A DNA stretch of 64,000 bases from SZUA-309 sp965230005. Lineage in GTDB: Bacteria; Pseudomonadota; Gammaproteobacteria; Pseudomonadales; Azotimanducaceae. Made by a program: the position numbers and the translations under genes. Of this stretch, positions 26,949 to 36,389 are shown piece by piece. The notes beneath the pieces were generated by a model. The model worked only from the letters and a program-made list of their open reading frames with translations, did not search any database and was not told the DNA's origin. Location: positions 4,154,001 to 4,218,000 of the forward strand of contig OZ245934.1 of assembly GCA_965230005.1 (NCBI GenBank). The letters run 5' to 3'. The stretch's first letter is position 1; every line of letters begins with the position of its first letter.

Positions 26949-27386
26949 TCAGTGGTTCAGATTGATGACCTGTTCTGCCTGGTCGGTCAGTTCGAATTGA
27001 ACGTCCTGCCAGCTCGGCGGGCCGAAGTTGCCCATGGCGTTGTTCGAGAAGCCCCAGCTCTCTGTCGGCATGCCGACGAGATTGCTGTCCATCTCGCCGT
27101 TGTCGTTTTCATCGTGCATCACGCGTATGCCATAGGTGCCGGGCGGCAGCGCGTCGGTGCTGAAGGTGACCGCTGCCTTGCGCGGCGGCATTCTGAGCGA
27201 GAGCGCGGGGGTGCCGTTGCCGTTGAAAGCGTCCTCGCCGGCAACGACGGCGATCAGGATCACGCCACGGTCAGAAGAGATGTTGTCGATCGTTACCCTG
27301 AGGTTCGCGGCGAAGGCGTCCGGGACGGCCAACAGCAGTGGCAGGCAGAGGAGAACGTGAGAAACGGGTGGTGATTTCCATGACAT
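26949..27386 (-). CDS. DUF2141 exported protein
   Basis: 145 residues with a signal peptide (about 1-26, ending VPDAFA-AN). The mature part is the DUF2141 beta-sandwich: LRVTIDNISSDRGVILIAVV, LPPGTYGIRVMHDENDNGEMD and LVGMPTESWGFSNNAMG. The acidic DENDNGEMD loop resembles a calcium-binding loop. It precedes the carotenoid oxygenase by 11 bp, so the two are probably co-transcribed. Start set at ATG 27386 behind AGGAG (spacing 12, rather long). Function unknown. Confidence 0.85.
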   Translation of the reverse strand: MSWKSPPVSHVLLCLPLLLAVPDAFAANLRVTIDNISSDRGVILIAVVAGEDAFNGNGTPALSLRMPPRKAAVTFSTDALPPGTYGIRVMHDENDNGEMDSNLVGMPTESWGFSNNAMGNFGPPSWQDVQFELTDQAEQVINLNH

Positions 27387-27571
27387 GGCGGCTCGAAGCT
27401 CCTTGCGCGGTGGCTGGTTCGAGGCTGCATGCTGGGCGAGGGAATGACTTTGTGGGTAACGGTGTGACAAAACGGCATTTCGGGGGTCTCAAGCGGTATC
27501 CTGAGATGGCAGCTGGTAGCGCGGCGGGGTGCGCAGCTGTCTGAACATGCGAGTCACGGGGGGACGCTGTC

Positions 27572-29137
27572 GTGGAGATGATGGAACTACCGCTACTGAT
27601 ACTGTCGATTGCCGTCGAGCTGTTCCTGCTGTTGTTGGGCGTCGGGCTGGTGGTGGTGATCGTTCTTTACGTGATCGACATCCGCCAGACGGAGCATGCG
27701 ATCCGGCGCAACTATCCGGTGATCGGCCGGTTCCGCTACCTCTTCGAGCACCTTGGCGAGTTCTTCCGGCAGTACTTCTTCGCCATGGATCGGGAAGAGC
27801 TGCCTTTCAATCGTGCCCAGCGGTCCTGGGTTTATCGCGCAGCCAAGGGGGAAGACACGACCGTCGCCTTCGGTTCCACGCGAGATCTGCGGCCTCCGGG
27901 GACCATGATTTATGTCAACACGCCCTACCCCACCCTCGAGGAAGACGCCGTAGAACCGGAGCCCATTACCATAGGACCTGACTCGCCCAACCCCTACACC
28001 CCGAAGAGCTTCTTCAACGTTTCGGGCATGAGCTTCGGCGCGATCTCGGAGCCTGCCGTTCGGGCGCTTTCCTATGGCGCCGCCAAAGCCGGCTGCTGGG
28101 TGAACACCGGTGAGGGCGCGCTTTCTCCCTTTCATCTGGAGGGTGGCGCAGACATCGTGTTCCAGATCGGAACGGCGAAGTACGGCGTCCGCGACGCTGA
28201 GGGGCGCCTCTCGGAAGATCGCCTGAGAGAAGTCGCCGCCCACGAGCAGGTGAAGATGATTGAGATCAAGCTGAGCCAGGGTGCGAAACCCGGTAAGGGC
28301 GGCATGCTGCCGGGCGAGAAGGTCACGGAGGAGATTGCCAGGATCCGTTTCATCGAACCTGGACAGGACTCCTTCAGCCCGAATCGCCATCCGGAGGTGA
28401 ATGCGCCCGGCGAATTGCTGGATCTCATCGACCGGGTACGGCGCGTCACCGGCAAGCCCGTCGGGTTCAAGTGCGTCATCGGCGACGATGCCTGGCTCGC
28501 GGATCTGTTCGTGGAAGTCCACCGCCGGGGCATTCATACCGCGCCTGATTTCATCACCATCGACAGCGCCGATGGTGGCACCGGCGCGGCTCCGCAGCCC
28601 CTGATCGACTATGTCGGGCTGCCGATTCGCGAGTCGCTGCCGATGGTCGCAGATGCCCTTGTCCGCTATGGCCTGAAGGAGCGCACACGACTCATCGCGA
28701 GCGGCAAGATGATCACGCCGGGGCTCGCCACCTGGGCCTTGTGCATGGGTGCGGACTTTGTGGTGACGGCCCGCGGCTTCATGTTTGCGCTGGGCTGTAT
28801 CCAGGCGCTTCAGTGCAACAAGAACACGTGCCCCACCGGCATAACCACACACGACAGAAAGCTGCAGAAAGGTCTGGTACCGGAAGACAAGGCAAAGCGC
28901 GTGTACCGCTACGCGAAGACGCTCCGCAAAGAGGTAGAGACCATTGCGCACAGTTGCGGCGTTTCGGCCTCGCGCGGCTTTCAGCGACACCACTGCCGGA
29001 TACTGACCGCCGAGCGGCAGTGGCGGTCCATGAGCGACCTCTACCCATTGCCGGAGCCGCTGAGCTGGCCGGTGGAAGGCGGCGTCCGGGAGGAAAAACC
29101 TGCCGCTGCGGCTGATACGGGAAGCCACACAGGATAG
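27572..29137 (+). CDS. membrane-anchored FMN-binding glutamate synthase-family protein
   Basis: 521 residues from GTG. A membrane anchor (about residues 6-34) precedes a domain matching the FMN/Fe-S synthase part of glutamate synthase: FFNVSGMSFGAIS, NTGEGALSPFH, KLSQGAKPGKGGMLPG, ITIDSADGGTGAAPQPL and a cysteine cluster GCIQALQCNKNTCPTG with the C-x5-C-x4-C spacing of the 3Fe-4S site. There is no glutaminase domain and no small subunit nearby, so it is not a conventional GOGAT. Such stand-alone proteins are widespread and mostly uncharacterised. Confidence 0.85.
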   Translation: MEMMELPLLILSIAVELFLLLLGVGLVVVIVLYVIDIRQTEHAIRRNYPVIGRFRYLFEHLGEFFRQYFFAMDREELPFNRAQRSWVYRAAKGEDTTVAFGSTRDLRPPGTMIYVNTPYPTLEEDAVEPEPITIGPDSPNPYTPKSFFNVSGMSFGAISEPAVRALSYGAAKAGCWVNTGEGALSPFHLEGGADIVFQIGTAKYGVRDAEGRLSEDRLREVAAHEQVKMIEIKLSQGAKPGKGGMLPGEKVTEEIARIRFIEPGQDSFSPNRHPEVNAPGELLDLIDRVRRVTGKPVGFKCVIGDDAWLADLFVEVHRRGIHTAPDFITIDSADGGTGAAPQPLIDYVGLPIRESLPMVADALVRYGLKERTRLIASGKMITPGLATWALCMGADFVVTARGFMFALGCIQALQCNKNTCPTGITTHDRKLQKGLVPEDKAKRVYRYAKTLRKEVETIAHSCGVSASRGFQRHHCRILTAERQWRSMSDLYPLPEPLSWPVEGGVREEKPAAAADTGSHTG

Positions 29138-29185
29138 AGTGCCTGCGTCTGACTGACGCGTCCGAACCGCTTGAGGTGCTGCATT

Positions 29186-30256
29186 ATGGTCCACTTTTGC
29201 CGGTGCCCCGAACCTCCGGGCCTTCTGGGCCGATGGTCATGGGGGCTCCTGCTTCTGAGTTTGGCCTTGCCCTGGTCGTCTCCTGCAGCAGCCAGCGATG
29301 CGGAAGTGGTGGTCCTGGCCGGCTTCGAGGAAACCCGAGCCTGGCTGGAAGCCGAACAGTGGTGGGGCGAGGTCAAGCGCGGGGAGCAGCTGTCCTGCCC
29401 GAACGTGCTCATCACCGGGATCTCCAACCGCTGGCGGGAAACGGCGGCCAGCCTGCCGGTGTCTGAGAAGAAAGAGATCTTCTATCGCTTCCTGCTGCCG
29501 CTGATCCTGCATGCCAATGACATGGTGCTCCGGGCCCGCGCCGACCTCGAAGCCGGTGCGTCGCAGCTTGCTCGTGGGGAAGCGATCGAACCCGCGCTGC
29601 TCGAACAACTCAAGGAGTTTGCGCCGATCCTGCGGATTCGAAGCGCCGAGGCGGCGGCATCGATCGAAGCCGCCGGTGCCGAAACGAAAGCCATCGTCGA
29701 TGAGATGCTCTACAAGCTCGACGTCATTCCAGCCGGGCTGGCTCTGGGCCAGGCCGCCTACGAAAGCGGCTACGGCACCTCACGGTTTGCGGCAGAGGGG
29801 AACGCCCTCTTCGGTCAGTGGACCTTTGGCGGCAAGGGGCTCACGCCCGAGCAGCAGCGCGCAGAGCTCGGCGATCATCGGATTGCCGCCTTCGATTGGC
29901 CCTTCGACAGCGTGCGCGGCTACTTCATCAATCTCATGTCGCATCCGGCCTATGAACCGTTTCGAGCGCTCAGGGCAGAGCGTCGGGCTGCCGGCGAACC
30001 GCTCAGTTCGCTGGCGCTCGCGGACGGACTCAAAAGCTACTCGGAGCGGGGTCAGGCCTACGTGGATACGCTGAAGAGCATCATTCGTGTGAACGCGCTG
30101 GAGATTGCCGACGATGCGGTGCTCCGCGATGAGCCGCGGCGCTTCATCGTTGGCGCCGAAGACGCAGCCGATGCTGCCCGCCTGCGGGAGGAAATCGTCG
30201 AACTCCGCCGCTCCGGGGAGCTGGCGGAGATCATCGAGCGCATGGACCTGGACTAG
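29186..30256 (+). CDS. Bax-like glucosaminidase-domain protein
   Basis: 356 residues. An N-terminal hydrophobic signal (about residues 17-36) precedes a peptidoglycan-acting domain of the Bax/FlgJ endo-beta-N-acetylglucosaminidase type. The catalytic region is LALGQAAYESGYGTSRFAAEG with E193 as likely acid, followed by NALFGQWTFGGKGL and FDSVRGYFINLMSHPAY. E. coli Bax has the same layout. Probably periplasmic and cell-wall related. The ATG at 29186 follows GAGGTG at seven bases. It ends two bases from the convergent MarR gene. Confidence 0.85.
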   Translation: MVHFCRCPEPPGLLGRWSWGLLLLSLALPWSSPAAASDAEVVVLAGFEETRAWLEAEQWWGEVKRGEQLSCPNVLITGISNRWRETAASLPVSEKKEIFYRFLLPLILHANDMVLRARADLEAGASQLARGEAIEPALLEQLKEFAPILRIRSAEAAASIEAAGAETKAIVDEMLYKLDVIPAGLALGQAAYESGYGTSRFAAEGNALFGQWTFGGKGLTPEQQRAELGDHRIAAFDWPFDSVRGYFINLMSHPAYEPFRALRAERRAAGEPLSSLALADGLKSYSERGQAYVDTLKSIIRVNALEIADDAVLRDEPRRFIVGAEDAADAARLREEIVELRRSGELAEIIERMDLD

Positions 30257-30257
30257 G

Positions 30258-30734
30258 TCAGCCGCTGGCGACGGTGCGTTTGCGTCCGGGCGGATGTCGG
30301 TCGCCGATGACCGTGCCCCAGTCGGCCATGAGCGCACGCCGCAGGTTGCTGACGGTCTCGTAGCCGAGTCGCATGGCCAGCGCCTGTTCTGCCTGGCGCA
30401 GCGTGGCCAGGGCTGCATTGATGAGCTCTGAACCTTTTTCGCTGAAAACGATGCGGTTGGCGCGACGATCGTTCGGGTCGGGGATCTGGGTGACCAGTTC
30501 TTCCCGTTCCAGCTCGTTGATCTGTTGCTGAATGGCCTGCCTCGATACCCCGAGCACTCGGGCAAGTTCCGCTGCCCGGGTAATGCCGTCGGAGATATTG
30601 ATGAGAATCATGGTCTGGGTGCGCGTGCGGGGGGTATAGCCCGCCTGCTGCAAGCCGTTCTGCAGGCTTTCGTCCATCCAGTAGTAGGCGCGGAGCAGGC
30701 CGCGCATCAGCAGTTCGGGTGGTTGATCTTCCAT
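30258..30734 (-). CDS. MarR-family transcriptional regulator
   Basis: 158 residues with a winged helix-turn-helix: helix pair ITRAAELARVLGVSRQAIQQQINELE (quoted as ITRAAELARVLG and VSRQAIQQQINELE), then the wing LVTQIPDPNDRRANRIVFSEKG, whose DRR is diagnostic. MarR dimers bind inverted repeats and release DNA on binding small ligands. It is divergent from the coxGSLM-like cluster, so autoregulation and control of that cluster is the simplest inference. Confidence 0.88.
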   Translation of the reverse strand: MEDQPPELLMRGLLRAYYWMDESLQNGLQQAGYTPRTRTQTMILINISDGITRAAELARVLGVSRQAIQQQINELEREELVTQIPDPNDRRANRIVFSEKGSELINAALATLRQAEQALAMRLGYETVSNLRRALMADWGTVIGDRHPPGRKRTVASG

Positions 30735-30991
30735 ATCAAGCCCTCACGATTTGCTTAAGGTGCAGGGTCACAGGGCCCTCGAGCCCGGTACCCATCCGCC
30801 TATTCTTTCGCAAAGGATCTTGTCAGGCAACCTGATTTATTTTCCCGGTCCTCCGGCGCCGCTGAAAGCCCCGCGGGGCGAGGTCTGCAGGGTGGTTGAC
30901 GGCGTTGCCTCGTCTTCCCGGATCATGCGACCCTTTACTGCTCAGACGAGAGACCGCTCAGGCGAGCAGTGACGGACAGTGGGGGCAGGAT
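30735..30991. promoter_or_regulatory. divergent control region, marR-like / coxG-like
   Basis: 257 bp between the MarR-family gene and coxG. It should contain both promoters. A short perfect dyad, TCAGG-CAA-CCTGA, lies at 30823-30835 beside an AT-rich patch (TGATTTATTTT) and is the best operator candidate. Assignments are by position and symmetry only. Confidence 0.35.
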
Positions 30992-31561
30992 TTGGAACAG
31001 ACCGGTGAGTATCGAATTCAGGCTGGCCTCGACGAGGTCTGGGCCGGGCTGAACGATCCCGATGTGCTTGCCGACTGTATTGATGGCTGCCAGTCCATGG
31101 AGAAGGTGGCCGACGACCGCTTCGAAACCTCCGTGAAAGCCAAGGTCGGTCCGGTCAGCGCGACCTTTCAGGCCGTGCTCGAGCTGAAGGACGTCAATGC
31201 GCCCACGAGCTACACCATCGACGCCAACGTCAAAGGCGGTGCCGCCGGCTTCGGGAAAGGGACGGCGGCCGTGCAGCTGGCACCGGACAGCGAAGATGCG
31301 ACGGCGACGCGCCTCAACTACACGGTGACGGCCAACGTTGGTGGCAAGCTTGCGCAGGTGGGTCAGCGACTCATAGATGGTGCCGCCCGAAAAATGGCGG
31401 ATGATTTTTTTGCGGCCTTTGGTGAAAAGGTCAGTGGCGTTGCTCCGGAGGCAACCGGGGAGGCGGCAGAGGCCGCAGAAAGCTATGAAAGCTCCGGGCA
31501 ATGGAAGATCTGGCTCATTGTGTTCGCCGCTTTGTTACTTGCGATGATCTTCGCTTTCTGA
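30992..31561 (+). CDS. coxG: CoxG-like SRPBCC protein
   Basis: 189 residues from a TTG at 30992 with GGGG six bases upstream. The N-terminus has the CoxG signature GEYRIQAGLDEVWAGLNDPDVLADCI-x-GC (here as EYRIQAGLDEVWAGLNDP and CIDGCQ). The SRPBCC lipid/ligand-binding domain runs to about residue 145, followed by an Ala/Glu linker and a C-terminal membrane helix (about 168-188, WLIVFAALLLAMIFAF). CoxG is known to anchor or recruit CO dehydrogenase to the membrane. The following genes encode the three enzyme subunits. Confidence 0.85.
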   Translation: MEQTGEYRIQAGLDEVWAGLNDPDVLADCIDGCQSMEKVADDRFETSVKAKVGPVSATFQAVLELKDVNAPTSYTIDANVKGGAAGFGKGTAAVQLAPDSEDATATRLNYTVTANVGGKLAQVGQRLIDGAARKMADDFFAAFGEKVSGVAPEATGEAAEAAESYESSGQWKIWLIVFAALLLAMIFAF

Positions 31562-31636
31562 ACCGTCGGCTTGCCGCGCAGGCTCAGAAACTCTCGACCA
31601 GAAGCCGTCAGGGGTCGGCGGAAGGGAATGAGGAAA

Positions 31637-31683
31637 TCGACTCGCCATCGGAGTCGAGCAGAGAAGCTCAGAGAAGAAGCTTC
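31637..31683 (+). other. two short hairpins upstream of coxS
   Basis: In the 153-bp gap between coxG and coxS lie TCGACTC-(7 bases)-GAGTCGA (31637-31657) and GAAGCT-(9 bases)-AGCTTC (31663-31683), back to back and 30 bp before the coxS start. Neither is followed by a T run. They could stabilise the downstream mRNA or be incidental. Confidence 0.3.
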
Positions 31684-31714
31684 GGCATAACGGGATAGGC
31701 ATAGGGAGGACCGA

Positions 31715-32181
<467 letters not shown>

Positions 32182-32185
<4 letters not shown>

Positions 32186-34521
32186 GTGACACGGGGATCG
32201 GAGCATCGGTAAAGCGCCGGGAAGACGTGCGCTTCATTACCGGCAGCGGTTGCTACACCGACGACATCAATCAGCCGGGCCAGGCTTATGCGGTTTTCCT
32301 GCGCTCACCTTACGCCCGGGCCCGGATCGGTGAGGTGGACGCCTCCGGTGCCCTCGCCATGGACGGAGTCGTGGGCGTGCTCACCGGTAAAGACATGGTG
32401 GCCGACGGCCTGGGGGATCTGCCCTGCGGCTGGCTGGTGAAACAGAAAGACGGCTCGGACATGGTTTCCGCGCCGCATCCACCCCTTGGTGCGACGGTGG
32501 TGAACTACGTCGGTGAACCCTACGGCATCGTCGTCGCGGATTCCCTGGCTACCGCCCGGGCGGCGGCAGAAACGGTCATGACGGAATTCGAAGAACTCGA
32601 CCCCGTCGTTGATCCGGTGGCAGCAAAAACCGACGCGCCGCTTCACGAGGGCCTGGCGGATAACCTCGCCTACGACTGGGAACTCGGCGAGCGTGAGGCG
32701 ACGGAGGCAGCGCTCGCCTCGGCGGCGCACGTGACCCGGCTGGATCTGACCAACAACCGCCTCATTCCCAACGCCATGGAGCCGCGTGCGGCCGTTGGCG
32801 TTTACGAGGCTGCAACAGGCGAACACACGCTTTACACGACCAGCCAGAATCCGCACCTGGAACGGCTCATTCTGTCCGCCTTCGTGCAGGTGGCGCCGGA
32901 ACACAAGCTGCGGGTCGTTGCCCCGGACGTTGGGGGCGGTTTCGGATCGAAGATCTTCGTCTATGCGGAAGAGACGGCGGTCATCTGGGCGGCCCGGCGT
33001 CTTGGACGCCCGGTGAAATGGACGGCTGATCGGAGCGAGTCTTTTCTCGCCGACGCCCACGGCCGCGACCACGTTACCCATGCGGAGCTCGGCATGGATG
33101 CGGATGGCCGCTTCGTGGCGCTGAAGGTGCAGACCACGGCGAATCTGGGCGCCTATCTGTCCACCTTCGGATCCTCGGTCCCCACCTATCTCTATGGGAC
33201 GCTGCTTGCCGGTCAGTACGCAACGCCGAACATCTATGTCGAGGTGGCAGGCGTCTACACCAACACCTGCCCGGTCGACGCCTATCGAGGCGCCGGTCGG
33301 CCGGAAGCCACCTACGTGGTGGAGCGGATCGTCGAAACGGCAGCCCGGGAGCTCGGCCGGGATCCCGCCGAGTTGCGGCAGCTGAACATGATCAAGCCCG
33401 ACCAGTTTCCCTACGAAACGCCCGTGGCCCTGGTCTACGACACGGGCGACTACGAGGCGAGCCTGAAGAAGGCCCTCGAACACGTGGACTATGCCGGTTT
33501 CCCGGCCCGCCGGGCAGCCTCTGAAGCCGCCGGTAAGCGTCGCGGCATCGGCTTCGCCTGCTACATCGAAGCCTGCGGCCTCGCGCCTTCGCAGCTCGCT
33601 ATCCAGCTGGGGGCGGGCGTTGGCCTGTACGAGAGTGGCGAGATCCGCGTGAATCCCACCGGCAACGTCACGGTATTCACCGGATCACACAGCCACGGGC
33701 AGGGGCACGAAACCACCTTCGCCCAGGTGGTCTCGGACAAGTTCGGCATTCCCTTCGAGGACGTGGAAGTTGTCCACGGCGATACGGGACGCGTCGAGTT
33801 CGGCCTCGGTACCTATGGCTCGAGATCTCTGGCCGTGGGTGGATCGGCCCTCGTCACCGCCGCGGACAAGCTCATCGAGAAAGGCCGGAAGATCGCCGCG
33901 CACATGCTCGAGGCAGACGTGAACGCGGTGGATTTTCAGGACGGGCAGTACCTGGTGCGGGACTCGAATCAGTCCCTCGGTTTCGGCGAAGTGGCCTTCG
34001 CCGCCTACGTGCCCACCAACTATCCCACGGACCTGGAGCCCGGCTTCAGTGAAAAGGCGTTTTATGACCCGGAGAACTTTACCTATCCGGCGGGCACCCA
34101 CATTGCCGAAGTAGAAATCGACGAAGCCACGGGCGTGGTTGAGCTCGTGGACTTCGTGGCCGTGGATGACTTCGGCCACGTCATCAACCCGATGATCGTC
34201 GATGGCCAGGTACATGGCGGGGTAGCACAGGGCGCCGGACAGGCGCTCCTCGAACATGGAATCTACGACGAGTATGGCCAGCTGGTGACTGGCTCCTACA
34301 TGGACTACTGCATGCCTCGAGCCGACGACGTGCCGGATTTCACCGTCGACACGACCGTCACTCCATGCACCCATAACCCTCTGGGCGTGAAGGGCTGTGG
34401 GGAAGCCGGAGCCATCGGTTCACCGGCGGCGATCATGAACGCGGTCACCGACGCCGTTGGAGATAACGGTCTGTCGATGCCGGCCACGCCTGAAAAGGTC
34501 TGGCGGGCGCTGCGGGCCTGA
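32182..34521 (+). CDS. coxL: CO dehydrogenase-like / xanthine dehydrogenase-family molybdenum subunit, form II
   Basis: 779 residues. The active-site loop is AYRGAGR (residues 367-373), the marker of form II (putative) CoxL; true CO-oxidising form I enzymes have AYxCSFR. The catalytic glutamate is E741 in KGCGEAG. The protein starts with SVKRREDVRFITGSGCYTDD as expected. It binds the molybdopterin cytosine dinucleotide cofactor. Form II enzymes are of doubtful CO activity and may hydroxylate other small molecules. No coxD/E/F maturation genes are visible within the window. Confidence 0.92.
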
Positions 34522-34532
34522 GGGAGGAAAGC

Positions 34533-35333
34533 ATGTATCAATTCAACTACCACAAGCCGACGTCCCTTGCCGACGCGGCCGCGCTCTTCAAAGGCGCGGA
34601 AGACGGCCTGTATCTGTCCGGGGGCCAGACACTCATTCCCACGCTGAAACAGCGCCTCGCCGCACCGTCAGACGTCATCGATCTCTCGGCCATCGACGAA
34701 CTGCAGGGCATCGAGGTCACGGATGGGATGGTCAAGGTCGGCGCTTTCACCCGCCACGCGGAGGTTGCCGGCAGCAGTGCCGTGCAGAGCACGCTGCCGG
34801 TGCTGGCCCACCTTGCCGGACTCATCGGTGATGCGCAGGTTCGCAATCTCGGCACCATGGGCGGCTCTGTGGCGAACAGCGATCCCGCGGCCGACTATCC
34901 GGCGGCGGTGATCGGCCTCGGTGCCACGGTCGTGACGGACAGCCGCAGCATCGCCGCGGACGACTACTTCAAAGATCTCTTTGAAACGGCCCTCGAGCCC
35001 GGCGAGATTCTTACCCGCATCGAGTTTCCGGTGCCGGATCGGGCAGCCTACCGGAAGTTTCCGAATCCTGCCTCGCGGTACGCGGTGGCCGGCGTGCTCG
35101 TCGCCGATTTCGGGGGTCGCATCCGCGTTGGTGTGACCGGCGCCGGACCCTGCGCCTTCCGGGCGACGGCTCTGGAGGAGGCCCTCAGCGCCTCACTGGC
35201 GCCGGAGACCGTGCGCGCGATCGAAGTGCCGGATGCCGGCCTGAACAGCGATCTGCATGCTTCCGCCGAGTACCGGGCGAATCTCGTGCAGGTCATGGCC
35301 GAGCGGGCGGTGGCCGACCTCCTCGCCGCGTGA
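34533..35333 (+). CDS. coxM: CO dehydrogenase-like FAD-binding medium subunit
   Basis: 266 residues of the molybdopterin dehydrogenase FAD-binding family. FAD motifs are LYLSGGQTLIPTLKQRL (AGGxS-type loop) and LGTMGGSVANSDPAADYP (TIGG equivalent). The C-terminal CO_deh_flav_C domain follows from about residue 160. It completes the S-L-M heterotrimer. GGAGG lies just before the ATG. Its stop overlaps the GTG of the phospholipase-like gene. Confidence 0.92.
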   Translation: MYQFNYHKPTSLADAAALFKGAEDGLYLSGGQTLIPTLKQRLAAPSDVIDLSAIDELQGIEVTDGMVKVGAFTRHAEVAGSSAVQSTLPVLAHLAGLIGDAQVRNLGTMGGSVANSDPAADYPAAVIGLGATVVTDSRSIAADDYFKDLFETALEPGEILTRIEFPVPDRAAYRKFPNPASRYAVAGVLVADFGGRIRVGVTGAGPCAFRATALEEALSASLAPETVRAIEVPDAGLNSDLHASAEYRANLVQVMAERAVADLLAA

Positions 35334-36388
35334 GGCGATCGATCGGCAGATGCCGGGCCGCAGCACTCGGCCTGGCAATACTCCTCGGCGGCGCGGCCGG
35401 GGTCGCTGCCGAGGAGGCGCTGAAGCTCAACGAAGTTCAGGTCCTCGGCAGCCACAACAGCTACAAGCTGGCGATGGCCGCCGAGCAGTTTGCGGCCCTC
35501 AAAGCACGGAATCCCGAGGCGGCGGCAAGTCTCGAATACAGTCACCGATCGCTGACGGAGCAGCTCGAGCTGGGGATCCGCAAGCTCGAGATTGATCTCT
35601 TCTACGATCCGGAAGGCACGCTGTTCCCCGGCGTGGCGGTCTCCGGGAGCGCCTTTCCGGTACTGCACGTGCAGAACCTCGATGATCGGTCGAACTGCGC
35701 TGACCTCATGGTGTGTCTCGAAGAACTCGTGCGCTGGTCCGACGCGCATCCCGGGCACGTGCCGCTGTTCCTCTCCTTCAACGCCAAGGATGCGGTCATC
35801 GACGAGCCGGGATTTCTTCGCCCCCTGGCCTTCGGGGAGGATGCCTGGCTCGCCCTGGACGCAGAGCTGCGGGCCGTGCTCGGAGATCGCCTGCTCACCC
35901 CGGCGAGCGTGATCGGCGCCACCGGCCCTGACTGGCCGGCGCTGAACGCAGTGCGGGGACGTTTCCTGGCGATTCTCGATGAAGGCGGAGAGAAACGGGC
36001 AAGCTACGCCAGCCGCTGGCATGAGCGGGCCATGTTCGCCAACCTGCCGGAAACGGAGCCCGGTGCGGCGATCCTCATCGTCAACGACCCGGTCGGTGAT
36101 TTCGACCGTATTCAGCGCCTGGTGCGTGCCGGATTCATTGTCCGCACGCGGGCCGATGCGAACACCCTGGAGGCCCGGCGCGGCGACACAGCCCGCCGTG
36201 ACAATGCCTTCGCCTCCGGCGCCCAGCTGATCAGCACGGACTACTACCTGCCGGCTGCACACTTCGGCACGGACTATGTGGTGAGCTTGCCTGGCGCCAT
36301 GCGCTGCAATCCTCTGCTGCGACCCGAACCATGCAGCCTCAGGGAGCCGCCAACCGCTTCATCGACGCCGTCATCGACAGAGGAGTGA
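35330..36388 (+). CDS. secreted phosphoinositide-specific phospholipase C-like protein (Ca2+-dependent type)
   Basis: 352 residues from a GTG overlapping coxM by four bases (GTGA). A signal peptide covers about residues 1-27. The TIM-barrel X-domain marks are VLGSHNSYK (H42, N43), RKLEIDLFYD (E86, D88, likely metal ligands) and PVLHVQNLDD (H112, second catalytic His), the layout of bacterial Ca2+-dependent PI-PLC-C1. It would cleave a phosphodiester in a phosphoinositide or similar lipid outside the cytoplasm. Translational coupling to a CO-dehydrogenase-like subunit is unexpected. Confidence 0.82.
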   Translation: MRRSIGRCRAAALGLAILLGGAAGVAAEEALKLNEVQVLGSHNSYKLAMAAEQFAALKARNPEAAASLEYSHRSLTEQLELGIRKLEIDLFYDPEGTLFPGVAVSGSAFPVLHVQNLDDRSNCADLMVCLEELVRWSDAHPGHVPLFLSFNAKDAVIDEPGFLRPLAFGEDAWLALDAELRAVLGDRLLTPASVIGATGPDWPALNAVRGRFLAILDEGGEKRASYASRWHERAMFANLPETEPGAAILIVNDPVGDFDRIQRLVRAGFIVRTRADANTLEARRGDTARRDNAFASGAQLISTDYYLPAAHFGTDYVVSLPGAMRCNPLLRPEPCSLREPPTASSTPSSTEE

Positions 36389-36389
36389 C

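Noticed and set aside
27593..29194. 533-residue minus-strand frame opposite the FMN glutamate-synthase-like gene
   Set aside because: Arg/His/Gly-rich antisense shadow; the plus strand carries conserved flavin and Fe-S motifs.
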